The position numbers and the translations under genes were made by a program. 64,000 bases of DNA from assembly GCA_016717325.1 (NCBI GenBank), contig JADKFV010000029.1, positions 6,627 to 70,626 of the forward strand, in the 5' to 3' direction. Source of the DNA: Bacteroidota bacterium (GTDB lineage Bacteria > Bacteroidota > Bacteroidia > AKYH767-A > OLB10). Positions 40,818-51,241 of this stretch are shown piece by piece (position 1 is the first letter of the stretch; the number at the start of each line of letters is the position of its first letter). The notes below the pieces were generated by a model. It saw nothing but the letters and a program-made list of their open reading frames with translations, ran no database searches and was not told the DNA's origin.

Positions 40818-42095
40818 ATGATTTTCAACTTAAAAAAAGATTTACCAGCAAGCATAGTAGTGTTTTTGGTAGCATTACCATTATGTTTAGGCATTGCTTT
40901 AGCAAGTGGAGCTCCTTTGCTATCAGGCATAATTGCAGGTATAGTTGGAGGAATAGTGGTTGGTCTTTTAAGCCAATCGCATACAAGCGTAAGTGGGCCG
41001 GCTGCAGGATTAGCCGCAGTAGTGCTTTCATCAATTTTACAGCTAGGCAGTTTTGATATTTTCTTGATGGCAGTAGTGTTAGCAGGAGTTTTGCAACTTG
41101 CTGCCGGAATTGCAAAAGGTGGATTTTTAGCAAATTATATACCATCAAATGTTATAAAGGGATTATTAGCGGCAATTGGAATTATACTAATTCTAAAACA
41201 AATTCCTTATGCTGTAGGTTTTGAAAAAGCGCTAGGCAATGATTTTACATTTTTTCGAATGGATGGTGGAAATACATTTTCAGCCTTATTAAGCATTTTT
41301 GATTATTTTTCATGGGGAGCAATAATCATTTCTATCTTTTCCATTTTTGTAATGATATATTGGGACAAAACCCCATTAAAAAAAGCAAAATTTTTTCCAG
41401 CATCATTATTTGTGGTTATTCTTGGAGTTGCCCTGAATGGCATATTTCAAAATTTTTTTCCAGCCCTAATGCTTTCCACAAATCATTTGGTAAAAATTCC
41501 AAAATTTGAAAGTCTAAACTCAATAATTACTTTGCCCAATTTTGCAAGCATTGGCAATTATCATGTTTGGATTGTGGCATTCACAATAGCCGTAGTGGCA
41601 TCTATAGAAACACTGCTCAACCTTGAGGCCGTTGAAAACATTGATCCACACAAGCGACAAGCATCTCCAAATAGAGAATTAGTTGCACAAGGCATAGGCA
41701 ATGTTTTTTCTGGATTAATAGGCGGTCTTCCAGTCACATCTGTAATTGTTAGAAGTTCTGTTAATATAAATGCCGGTGCCGAAACTAAATTTTCAGCTAT
41801 TTTACATGGTGTATTTTTATTGGTTAGCGTACTTATTCTTAGCCCAATTTTAAACCTTATACCATTAGCATCATTGGCTTGTATTTTAATTTTAACAGGC
41901 TATAAATTAGCTAAAATTTCTTTGTTTAAAAACATGTATCAAAAAGGGCTAAATCAACTTATTCCCTTTATTGCAACTATTGTAGCAATAGTTTTTACCG
42001 ACTTACTTATAGGAGTACTTTTCGGATTTGCCATAAGTATTTTTTACATTTTAAAAGCGAATTACAAAAATGTTTATAGTAAAAAAAACATTTAA
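40818..42095 (+). CDS. SulP-family anion (putative bicarbonate) transporter lacking STAS domain
   Basis: A 425-residue membrane protein with about twelve hydrophobic segments. SulP marks: LPASIVVFLVALPLCLGIALASGAPL (TM1, residues ~10-35), SVSGPAAGLAAVVLSS (~57), NLEAVENIDPHKRQASPNRELVAQGIGN (~275) and SGLIGGLPVTSVIVRSSVN (~308). The usual cytosolic STAS domain after the last helix is missing. Co-occurrence with a carbonic anhydrase and DabAB points to bicarbonate as substrate (inference), with proton or sodium coupling unknown. The carbonic anhydrase starts 13 bases downstream: first gene of a four-gene operon. Intact. Confidence 0.88.
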   Translation: MIFNLKKDLPASIVVFLVALPLCLGIALASGAPLLSGIIAGIVGGIVVGLLSQSHTSVSGPAAGLAAVVLSSILQLGSFDIFLMAVVLAGVLQLAAGIAKGGFLANYIPSNVIKGLLAAIGIILILKQIPYAVGFEKALGNDFTFFRMDGGNTFSALLSIFDYFSWGAIIISIFSIFVMIYWDKTPLKKAKFFPASLFVVILGVALNGIFQNFFPALMLSTNHLVKIPKFESLNSIITLPNFASIGNYHVWIVAFTIAVVASIETLLNLEAVENIDPHKRQASPNRELVAQGIGNVFSGLIGGLPVTSVIVRSSVNINAGAETKFSAILHGVFLLVSVLILSPILNLIPLASLACILILTGYKLAKISLFKNMYQKGLNQLIPFIATIVAIVFTDLLIGVLFGFAISIFYILKANYKNVYSKKNI

Positions 42096-42108
42096 AAAAT
42101 AATAAAAA

Positions 42109-42792
42109 ATGAAAGTACACACAAAAGAAACACAAGATAAATTAACCCCCAGGGCGGCCTTAGAAATATTAAAAGAAGGTAATGACAGGTTTGTAAAAAA
42201 TTTAAAAGCCCAACGCGATTTATTGAGACAAATAAATGAAACAAGAGATGGCCAATGGCCTTTTGCCACCATATTAAGTTGCATTGATAGCCGAACATCA
42301 GCCGAGTTGGTTTTTGATCAAGGACTGGGAGATATATTTTCGGTTAGAATTGCCGGAAATATTGTAAATACAGATATAATTGGAAGTATGGAATTTGCAT
42401 GTAAAGTTGCCGGTTCAAAACTTGTGGTTGTGCTTGGGCATACCAACTGTGGTGCTATAAAGGGCGCTTGCGATCATGTAGAAATGGGTAACCTTACCGA
42501 ATTGCTCTCAAAAATTCAACCGGCAGTGTATCAAGAAAAAACTAGTGCAGAGAATCGCACATCAAGCAACGAAGCTTTTGTGGAAAATGTAGCATCAATA
42601 AATGTAAAAAGAAGTGTAGAGCAAATTATTGAGCGCAGTTACATTTTAGAACAAATGTTGGAAAAAGGACAAATAGGAATTGTAGGCGCAATGTATGATA
42701 TTGCAAATGGAAAAGTAGAATTTTATAGCGATGCTATCTTTATCAATGATGATAAAAATCCATCTTTTAGCCTTGCAAATTTTAGAACTTAA
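42109..42792 (+). CDS. Beta-class carbonic anhydrase
   Basis: Interconverts CO2 and bicarbonate. The 227-residue protein has the zinc ligands and catalytic dyad: CIDSRTSAELVFDQGLGD (Cys, Asp-Arg) and VVLGHTNCGAIKGAC (His, Cys), with the usual VRIAGN between. Cytosolic, no signal peptide. The gene lies between SulP (13 bases) and dabA (11 bases), and so acts on bicarbonate entering the cell. Intact. Confidence 0.96.
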   Translation: MKVHTKETQDKLTPRAALEILKEGNDRFVKNLKAQRDLLRQINETRDGQWPFATILSCIDSRTSAELVFDQGLGDIFSVRIAGNIVNTDIIGSMEFACKVAGSKLVVVLGHTNCGAIKGACDHVEMGNLTELLSKIQPAVYQEKTSAENRTSSNEAFVENVASINVKRSVEQIIERSYILEQMLEKGQIGIVGAMYDIANGKVEFYSDAIFINDDKNPSFSLANFRT

Positions 42793-42803
42793 ATTAATTA
42801 ATT

Positions 42804-45340
42804 ATGCCAAAAGAAAGTTTTGTTTTCGATCATGTTTTACATAATTTAAAACATTATTTACCAACGCAAACACCTCTAAAGGATTTTATTCATCATAATT
42901 CCTTGCACGCTTTTCAAGACATGAAATTTTATGATGCTATATTTAAAGCATCAAAGATATTTGGCTTTCAAGCTACCTTGCCATTAACTGATTTTAGAAA
43001 ATTATTTGAAGTAGGCCGCATTCATGATTCGATTTTAGAGCGAACAATAGTTGAAAATAAAGGAGAAAAGAACCTGCATCAATGGAAAAACATTGTTCTA
43101 TCAAAACAATATGATGAACACAATGATCAGCGAATTGGCAAGCTAAGATCAAATTGGAAATCTATTTATCACATTGATTTAGATAATTTGGTGCAACCAC
43201 TTTTATTTAGAATACTAAGTAGCTATTTGGATCAAGTTATATCCATTTGGGATTTCCCTATGCATGAAGATGGATTTTTAGCTTCGCTTATCGCCTTAGA
43301 AAAAATAGCTTTACAAGTTTCTTCAAAACCAACAGGGCCAGGCAATTATTGTTTAAGGCAAACATTACCATAAACGAATTATTGGAAATAGTGGTTGGTG
43401 ATGAAAGGTATTATGAGCAATATATTTTCGATCAGCAGTTTAGCCATAGAGGATGGAGTGGTATGGTGGCTGCACTGGAAGCGAATCCTCAAAGTTTGTT
43501 GGATAGAAAAAAAATAACACTTAGCGATTTACTTTTCTTTGAATTGTTGCTTGAAATAGACAACCTTGAAAATCAATTAGGGAAAAATTTTCAACCCCTT
43601 TGCAACGCGATAAAACAAGCACCAATAAATTTATTTGACAATGTAGAAAATACCGAACTGCATGAGGTATTAAAGATATGGCAAAATGCATTTGAGTGGA
43701 GTTATTATGATGAAATGCTTGCCGGAATAGAACAAAATATTTCTCTTCAATCACAAAAAGAAAATACGCCTGCCATCAAGTCGTTTCAAGCATTATTTTG
43801 TATTGATGAGCGTGAGTGCAGTTTGAGAACGCATGTTGAAAGTAATGATAAAAACGCGGTAACCTTTGGTTGCCCGGGCTTTTTTGGTGTAGAATTTTAT
43901 TTCCAGGCAGAGCACGCAAAGTTTTACGATAAACTTTGCCCGGCTCCCGTTACACCCAAGTACTTAATTAAGGAGTATGATGTTTCAGAAAAAAGGAAAC
44001 ACGATTTATTTTATACCAACAAAACACATCAAATAGCATCTGGCTATTTTAGTGCATTAATTTTTGGCTTTTGGGCCGGATTTCGTTTAATTAAAAACTT
44101 ATTCAAGCCCGAAATGGGGCCGGCAATTTCAAATGCATTTGCGCACATGAATGAGCAAGGTAAATTGACAATAGAAAATAAAAATATTGCTGATACAGAA
44201 AATGGTTTGCAAATAGGTTTTACTATCCTTGAAATGACTAACCGGGTGCAAGCACTGTTAAATGGTATTGGATTGATTAATGATTTTGCACCTATTATTT
44301 ATGTTGTTGCACATGGAAGCAGCAGTGCCAATAATCCGCATCATGGTGCGCACGACTGTGGCGCTTGCAGTGGCCGCCCCGGCTCTGTTAATTCAAGAGT
44401 ATTTGCATCTTTTGCCAATCATACCGAAGTAAGAAAACTATTGAAGGAGCGAGGAATTGATATTCCGTTAACCACTCAATTTGTAGGCGCATTGCATGAT
44501 ACTGCTGCTGATGAAATTGAATATTATGATGTAGCAATCTTAAATGAAAAAAACAAAATTGCGCATAGTCAACATCAGCAAACATTTGAAAGTGCACTGG
44601 ATTTGAATGCCAAGGAACGTTCGCGCAGATTTGCGTCTATCAATACAAAGGCAGAATTAAAATCAATTCGCAAAGCCATTAAAGAAAGGTCGGTTTCGTT
44701 ATTTGAACCACGTCCTGAATTAGGGCACGGCACCAATACACTTTGCATAGTTGGCAATAGAGAAATGACGCGTGGAGTGTTTTTGGATAGACGCTCTTTT
44801 TTAAATTCATACAATTATAAAACCGACCCAAGTGGTCAATATTTAACTGGTGTAATGGCGCCATTAGGCCCAGTTTGTGGTGGTATTAATCTCGAGTATT
44901 ATTTTAGCAGAGTTGATAATTATAAATTAGGAGCGGGAACTAAATTGCCGCATAATGTTGTAGGTTTGTTTGGTGTTGCCAACAGCAGTGATGGCGATTT
45001 GCGGCCTGGCTTGCCATGGCAAATGATAGAAGTGCATGATCCACTTCGCCTATTAATAATAGTAGAGCATTACCCTGAACTAATATTAAAATCTATACAA
45101 TCTACACCTGCAATGTACGAGTGGTATTTGAACGAATGGGTGCATTTAATTTCAATAAACCCAGATACAAAAGCGCTCGCATATTTTAAGGATGGTGCAT
45201 TTACTCCTTACAAAACGTTGGCAAAGGAAATTCATTTTTACAAAGATGTGCACTCGCTAATAGAGGAAGCAAGGGAAATGGAAACAAACCATATTGTACA
45301 CGCCACTCAAGAAAATTTGCCCGTTTACCTTCACAATTAA
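42804..45340 (+). CDS. dabA: DabA (DUF2309) inorganic-carbon transport subunit, frameshifted
   Basis: DabA is the beta-carbonic-anhydrase-like subunit of the DAB complex, which traps CO2 as bicarbonate in an energy-coupled manner. Two frames (42804-43373; 43349-45340) unite by adding one A to the run at 43300-43305, giving ALEKNSFTSFFKTNRARQLLF. The total of about 846 residues is normal. Zinc-site motifs: FCIDERECSLR (Cys, Asp), then HGSSSANNPHHGAHDCGACSGRPGS (His, Cys). It opens with HNSLHAFQDM typical of the family. dabB follows after seven bases. The DAC assignment is from family knowledge. Confidence 0.92.
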
Positions 45341-45347
45341 TCTAACC

Positions 45348-47218
45348 ATGGAAATCATACTTCAAATATTTTTTTTTTACCATTTGCTGGTTTTATTGTC
45401 AGTTTGTTTTTCAATAATACACAAGAACAATTAATTTCCCGACTGTCGTTTATATGTGTAGGCCTTCAATTAATTGGTATCACTTTGTTCAACATTTATT
45501 GGCTATGGCAGCAATCACCTGTTATAAATTTAAAACACTTTGTGTTTTTTAAAGAAGATACGATTGAAATATTTCTTAGTTTTTATTTTGATAAAACCAC
45601 CGCAGTATTTTCGTTTCTTGGCGCACTTGTTACTTTTCTTGTTTTGATATTTAGCAAATATTATTTGCATCGTGATGCAGGCTATAAACGTTTTTTCAAT
45701 ACTATTTTATTATTTTTCTTTGCATTTAACCTCACAGTTTTTGCAGGCAATTTCGAAACTTTATTTATTGGCTGGGAGTTTTTGGGTATTACCTCTTTTT
45801 TATTAATAGCTTTTTACCGCGATAGATATTTACCGGTAAAAAATGCATTGAAAACAATTTCATTATATAGGCTTGGCGATATTTGTTTGATATTGGCGCT
45901 ATGGTCAAGTCATCATATATGGAACGAAAATATTACCTTTTTACAATTAGACAACTTAGAATTAGTTGCAAGCCATATTACAGAACATTACAATTCTGTG
46001 ATTTTCCTTTTAGCAATGATTGTTATTGCTGCAACTATTAAATCAGCGCAATACCCTTTTTCTTCATGGTTGCCGCGTGCCATGGAAGGACCCACTACTT
46101 CCAGCGCAGTATTCTATGGTTCATTGGCGGTGCACCTGGGCGTATTTTTGTTATTAAGAACATACCATTATTGGGATAATGTGCTGCCGGTAAAAATTGC
46201 TATAATAACAATTGGTGCGCTTACCGCTATTATTGCAACATTAATAGCACGTGTGCAATCCACAGTAAAAACACAAATTGCTTATTCATCGGTAGCGCAA
46301 ATTGGACTTATGTTTATCGAAGTTGCATTAGGTTGGCATGTATTAACGCTCATTCATGTTGTAGGAAATTCTCTTTTGCGTACATATCAACTATTGGTTT
46401 CACCTTCAGTATTGGGCTATATGATTCACGATCAGTTTTTTAATTTTGTTCCATCAAAACAGATATCATCAAATTCCTTTTTATCTAAAATAAAAAACAG
46501 CTTTTATTTATACAGCCTTAAAGAATGGAATATGGATACTTATTTGAAAAAAATACTTTGGAATCCTTTCAAATTTATCGGCAATTGTTTTTCATTTCTG
46601 TCTAATAAAGTAAGTTTAATTATATGCGGTTTGGTGTTTATTGGAGGAGTGCTTTTATTTTATTTTGACAATCATATTCCGAAAAAAATAGATGAATTTT
46701 TGCACCTCTTTTTTGCTTTTGTTGGTATGATTTTGATTTTACTTTCTTTTGTAGAAAAGCGAAGTGCCTTAAAAGCTTGGATATTGATTATTCTAAGCCA
46801 ACTCTATGTTGTACTATCTGTAGCGCTATTAAACGACAAATATGAGTATACTGAAATACTCCTTTATATGTTTAGCTTATTGATAGCTGCTTTTATTGGT
46901 ATTTTGTTCTTATTAAAACTTAAAAGTAAAGTAAATGATCTATCACTCAACGACTTTTATGGACACATGCATGAGCACCCGAAATTAGGCAAATGGTTTT
47001 TAGTTGCTTGCCTGGCATTTGTGGGCTTGCCTTTCACCCCGTCCTTTATTGGCCTTGATTTAATGTATACACATATTGATCACGAAGAGTATCTGCTTGT
47101 TACATTTATTACGATAAGTTTTTTAGTATTGGAATTGGCGGTATTGAGAATTTATGCCCGTATATTTTTAGGGCCTAGTAAAAAGCAAACACATCCAATT
47201 GCTTATAGAAGTTCATAA
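45348..47218 (+). CDS. dabB: DabB (NuoL-like) proton-conducting membrane subunit, frameshifted
   Basis: A NADH-quinone-oxidoreductase subunit L-like membrane protein, about 623 residues with some 14 hydrophobic segments. The frame is open from 45404; the natural start is ATG 45348 (MEIILQIFFFLPFAGFIVSLFFNNTQ), obtained by adding one T to the run at 45369-45378. Proton_antipo_M marks: LFIGWEFLGITSFLLIAFYRDR and the AQYPFSSWLPRAMEGPTTSSAVFYGSLAVHLGVFLLLR loop. The neighbours DabA, carbonic anhydrase and SulP make this DabB rather than Complex I. It presumably couples proton flux to DabA. No Nuo genes nearby. Confidence 0.9.
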
Positions 47219-47281
47219 TGCTTTTTGAATATTAAAATAGTTGCTTTTTGTTTTTTCCAATATATCCACACATAGGCCCTT

Positions 47282-48107
47282 TTAAAAGCGAAAACGGACA
47301 CCGCTTGGGGCAATGCCATCGATACGTTTCCAATGGGCTCTACCTATTATGTTTATTCTTCTGTTGTGCCATATTCTGCATGCTAATATCAGGTTTTAGT
47401 TCAAGGAGATTCATTCACATCAAGGGGATATATTTTTGCAGGTATAAAAGTTCCTCCCATTCACAACAAGGGTATACTGTTACTGTTAGTAGATAGTTTT
47501 TTTTCAGATTCCTGTTCATTAGAAATATAAACACTGATGAATGATTTAAGTGGCGATGGCTGGCAAATTATACTACACGATTTTTCGCGCACAACACCCG
47601 ACATATACATCAAGGCGACAATTGCCAATGAATATGTAATGTATAATGATGTTAACGCAGCATTAATATTAGGGCACCTGGCTGTGGCACATTTACATCG
47701 GCAAATGGAATTGGCACCACTTTCGAGATTGCCACAAATGTAAACCTAATGGAGATGGAAGCATCTTTAAGTGTAAGTGTATTTGCAAACCTGGCAGCAA
47801 AAATTATAAACGTGGTTATAAGCACAAAAAATAATTACACGACAAATTTATATACCACAAATGAAAAAGGGCAAATACAAAACACAATCACTAAACGATT
47901 AAATGCCGGTACAAATAATTTTGCTTTTAACATTGCTTCATTAACTCCGGGTTTATACTTTGTTGCTGTAAAAACCAAAGTGGGTATATCTAAAACCAAG
48001 TGGATAAAATTATAATGCAAAATTACAATCAACGATTGTCAGGGCTAAAGATGAGGCAAGTATTGGGCAGCGCAACAATATTTTTTTCCAATAATTCGAA
48101 ACAGCAT
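47282..48107 (+). pseudogene. Decayed copy of the C25-like gene, with internal deletions
   Basis: Matches the gene at 38055-40036. Bases 47282-47690 correspond to about 38227-38630, 47690-47731 to about 39118-39165, and 47731-48015 to about 39750-40036; the downstream flank to 48107 also matches (40037-40130). At least two large deletions are present. At the second junction the parent has two CCACAAAT segments, so the loss looks microhomology-mediated. Stop codons and frame breaks are frequent (for example TAATATCAGG). The longest surviving frames are 47537-47743 and 47749-48015, the latter being the sorting domain. Confidence 0.8.
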
Positions 48108-48180
48108 CTAAACTTTATGCACAATAAAAAGCTGCACTTATAAGCGCGGGAACATACTTATTGCAATTAAAATTTATCCA

Positions 48181-49588
48181 TTAATTGATTCCGGCAATAG
48201 GCTGATATTTCAGATATGCAGGCATAGGTATATCGAAGTTTTTCACAATAGATGGAACCAAAGCGGTAGAAGGAATTTGTGAAATTTCTTTTTTAATGCT
48301 CTTATCCTGCGGATCGTAAATCACTAATGTTCCTTCGGGAATATGATAGGCAGTCGAACCCGAGTGATCATCTATCTCCATATTTTCGAAACCTGTTTCT
48401 TCAAACGAATAATTTGTGCCATCAAATTGAATTACTTTTTCTTTAAGATTTTTTTGCCCTAAATCGACAGCAAAAAATCCATTTTCCATTTGTCTGAATT
48501 CAAGCGGCCGTCCGGCAATGGAAATACGTTTCAGTTGATTGGCAAAATATTCTACCTTTTCGGGTATGATGGTAACATTGTATTGGGAACATAGAAGGTA
48601 CATGCTTCCATTGTGACGCATCCATTTTCAGGAACTCGAAAAATTTCGCTTCGTTACCCATAAGCAATTGTGAGTCGAGCAATTCGGCAACAGTTGAAGC
48701 CTGGCCCATGCTGCTTGCTACCACAATTTTATAATCGGGGTTTTCATTTGCAAACGCCACCATTTCACTAAAGAATTTATCGAACTTATTCATGGTGAAA
48801 TCTATTTCGTTCTTATAGGTATCAACCCAGTCTTTGCCAATGTCGAATTGTTTGTAATCGCCCGGAAAAGTTGCCGCCCAATAGCGATGCATGGACGATG
48901 CAACATGATTGCTAAAGAAAGTAACAAACTGAGGTTTGCTTTTTCGCATCTGCTTCATAAATACATCGAAGGCCAAAACCACCTGATACGTGCGTCTGCG
49001 GGTGCGTACCCACGGGCGTTTACGTTCATCAAGCAACTGCTTTCCAAGGTCGAAAAAAGTATTCATTTTAAAACCAAGCTGCGGCACTTTCATCAGCATT
49101 TGACTACCGGTTTTCATGTTGATACCACCACTTACATTGCGTGCCGACTCGCGCGACATCGATAAATTAAAATCCTGAAATGGTTCTATATATTCGGGAT
49201 GTGCAGTTTTGTCAACAGCAAATGCATCGGGCACATAAAAAACATATTTACGAAAATCGGATGGAACAGGTGATGAATGCATGGAGCCAAACACTCCGGT
49301 TTTAATACCATTTTTTTGCAGTATTTGCCATATAGGCGGATAGTCCTTATTCACTTGTTCAAGGTCCTGATTCAAATCGCCAATACCATGCTTAGTATTA
49401 TCCACACCACGGTGCAAAGTAGGCCAGGTAATCCATGGTGACAGATGCCCCTGGTCGGGTGTTACTGTTTCGTATTTAAAACATTGAGGAAGTATTTTCG
49501 CAAAAGTACTATCGGGGTTTTTGTCACAATAGTATTTTACTACGCGCCAAGGTACCTCGTTAAGTTCGAACAATATTATTTTTCTCAT
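48181..49588 (-). CDS. AlkP-superfamily (type I phosphodiesterase-like) enzyme, frameshifted
   Basis: Frames 49588-48500 and 48621-48181 join near 48575 (removal of one base from CCC gives SMFQYNVTIIPEKVEYF). Total about 468 residues, starting MRKIILFELNEVPW. Alkaline-phosphatase-superfamily features: N-terminal DE-type metal ligand region (LFELNEVPW), TPDQGHLSPWITWPTLHRGVDNTKHGIG (candidate nucleophile Thr and metal sites) and FFSNHVASSMHRYW with later VVASSMGQ. Substrate unknown; phosphodiester or sulfate ester possible. A minus-strand TAGTTTTG box lies at 49628-49635. No signal peptide. Confidence 0.72.
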
Positions 49589-50087
49589 CATTTTTTCTGT
49601 TAGTTATTTCCTGATTTTATTCTTTATCAAAACTAAAAAGCAATTGTGATAATTTATTAAGTAGTGTTGATATTTATATGCGCAAATAAATGAAATCTTT
49701 AATGATTAACCAAATGCCGTTGCCCAAGTGCATGCTGCCACATCATTGTTTTCAACAATATTAAAGAAGATTTGTCAATCATAATTAATGGCCGTTTACT
49801 TCACAATTAGTTATGCCCCGAAATATTCAAACTTAATCATCAAAAAGTATATGGTTTGCCATAATATTTTTCTTACAGTGTTTTCCAAAAATGCATTTCA
49901 GCATTTCAATTTGTCAAAAAAAAAATAAAATAATCTTTCAGGTTTATGGTTCAATATCGCCAATCAATTTTCAATAATATAAATCATTGTAGCAATCACC
50001 GTTTTATTCAAATAAAAATATGGGTATGCATTTTCTCACAAGATATTTTTTAAAAAAAGCCGCTCCCAAAAGCATCTGCAAAAAATA
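49589..50087. other. Intergenic region with a promoter-like box
   Basis: About 500 A/T-rich bases between two minus-strand genes. The only support for function is the TAGTTTTG box (minus strand, 49628-49635) for the downstream AlkP gene. No gene, RNA or terminator of good quality was seen. Confidence 0.4.
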
Positions 50088-50810
50088 TCAATTTAATTCA
50101 GAAGTCAAATCGAGCACATTAAAATCGATTATGAGTGATGCCGGGTTACCATCTTCATCAATACCCCAATAGATAGGATACAAACCATCGCCTTCGCCCG
50201 ATGTAAACATGGTAATATTCAAGTCGCTTTTTGGCAATTGAAAATTGACCCACGAACCTAATTCATGAATATTATTTTTATCGATAGCACTCTTTTTAAA
50301 TTCGGCTGCAAAAACATCAGTATAAATATTTCCATCGGGATGCACTTCTATAAAATCATCAATAAATTTATTATACAATATGCCGGCATCGTAATCAAAA
50401 AATCCTGCCACACCTGCATCCACATTAATACCAATATAATCGCCATCGCCTTTCAACGTTAACAAATCGTCATCATCACTCACCGCAGGTTCCCATTTCA
50501 CACTTCTGTTTTTCGAAAATTCCAGTTTGGCCAATGCATTTAATTTTTCTCCATCTTCGTTTTTTGCCACAAAAATATTTACAGGATACTTGCCTGCAAC
50601 TACTGTTCTTGCTAATGGAATAGAATCAGGATTCGCAAGCGGATCGCACACTACAATTTTTCCGCTGCTTATATTCAGCATTCCAATTTCGAGTATCGAT
50701 ATTTCTTTACCATCAATTATTTTACTGTCGAAAACCACATTGTAATCCGCATACACAAATGGCTTTATTTCATCCTTTTTCTTGCCGAAAAATTTATCGA
50801 AGAACCCCAT
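50088..50810 (-). CDS. DUF4241 domain protein
   Basis: A 240-residue protein of the DUF4241 family, recognised by EISILEIGMLNISSGKIVVCDPLANP near residue 35, then YPVNIFVAKNEDGEK and the C-terminal SGEGDGLYPIYWGIDEDGNPASLIIDF. The N-terminus is short and basic (MGFFDKFFGKKKDEIKP). DUF4241 proteins are often found near polymorphic toxin or immunity genes, but no toxin is adjacent here. Function unknown. Intact. Confidence 0.8.
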   Translation of the reverse strand: MGFFDKFFGKKKDEIKPFVYADYNVVFDSKIIDGKEISILEIGMLNISSGKIVVCDPLANPDSIPLARTVVAGKYPVNIFVAKNEDGEKLNALAKLEFSKNRSVKWEPAVSDDDDLLTLKGDGDYIGINVDAGVAGFFDYDAGILYNKFIDDFIEVHPDGNIYTDVFAAEFKKSAIDKNNIHELGSWVNFQLPKSDLNITMFTSGEGDGLYPIYWGIDEDGNPASLIIDFNVLDLTSELN

Positions 50811-51241
50811 ACTTTTTTTTGTTTATGTTTTTTGCAATGGTAAAAATAAATATTCGCCATCAATAAAAAATAATTCAATTCACTCCTAAACCGAACCGGA
50901 AAAATTGTGATGATATAATAAAAAGAATACCATGCTAAAAATTTATGGATAAAAGCTAACCATTTTTAATTTTATAGAAAATTTTTGGAACAGCATTTTT
51001 GCATTGAATAGAAAAGCTTGCAGTGAGTATTCCCGAACTAAAAAAAAGAGTAATTTCAATTTTATTCAGGACAATGCATTCTCTCTCTGATTTTGTGTAC
51101 CAACACAGAATTAGATTTGCGAAAATCTGCGGCATTTAATTTATCAGCGGTATCTGCGGGAAACATTTTTTCCGAAAAATTTAGAACCCAAGCAAAAAAA
51201 TAAGTCGAGTGCTTTTGTGTATTTATTTAAACGATAGCAAA
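50811..51241. other. Intergenic region with a hairpin-forming repeat
   Basis: About 430 bases without a gene. Bases 51078-51114 contain ATTTTGTGT-ACCAA-CACAGAAT, a hairpin; the surrounding CTCTCTGATTTTGT...CACAGAATT is shared with 33790-33832. Nothing else was recognised. Confidence 0.4.

Noticed and set aside
45348..47218. NuoL of Complex I
   Set aside because: No other nuo genes nearby; adjacency to DabA, carbonic anhydrase and SulP fits DabB.
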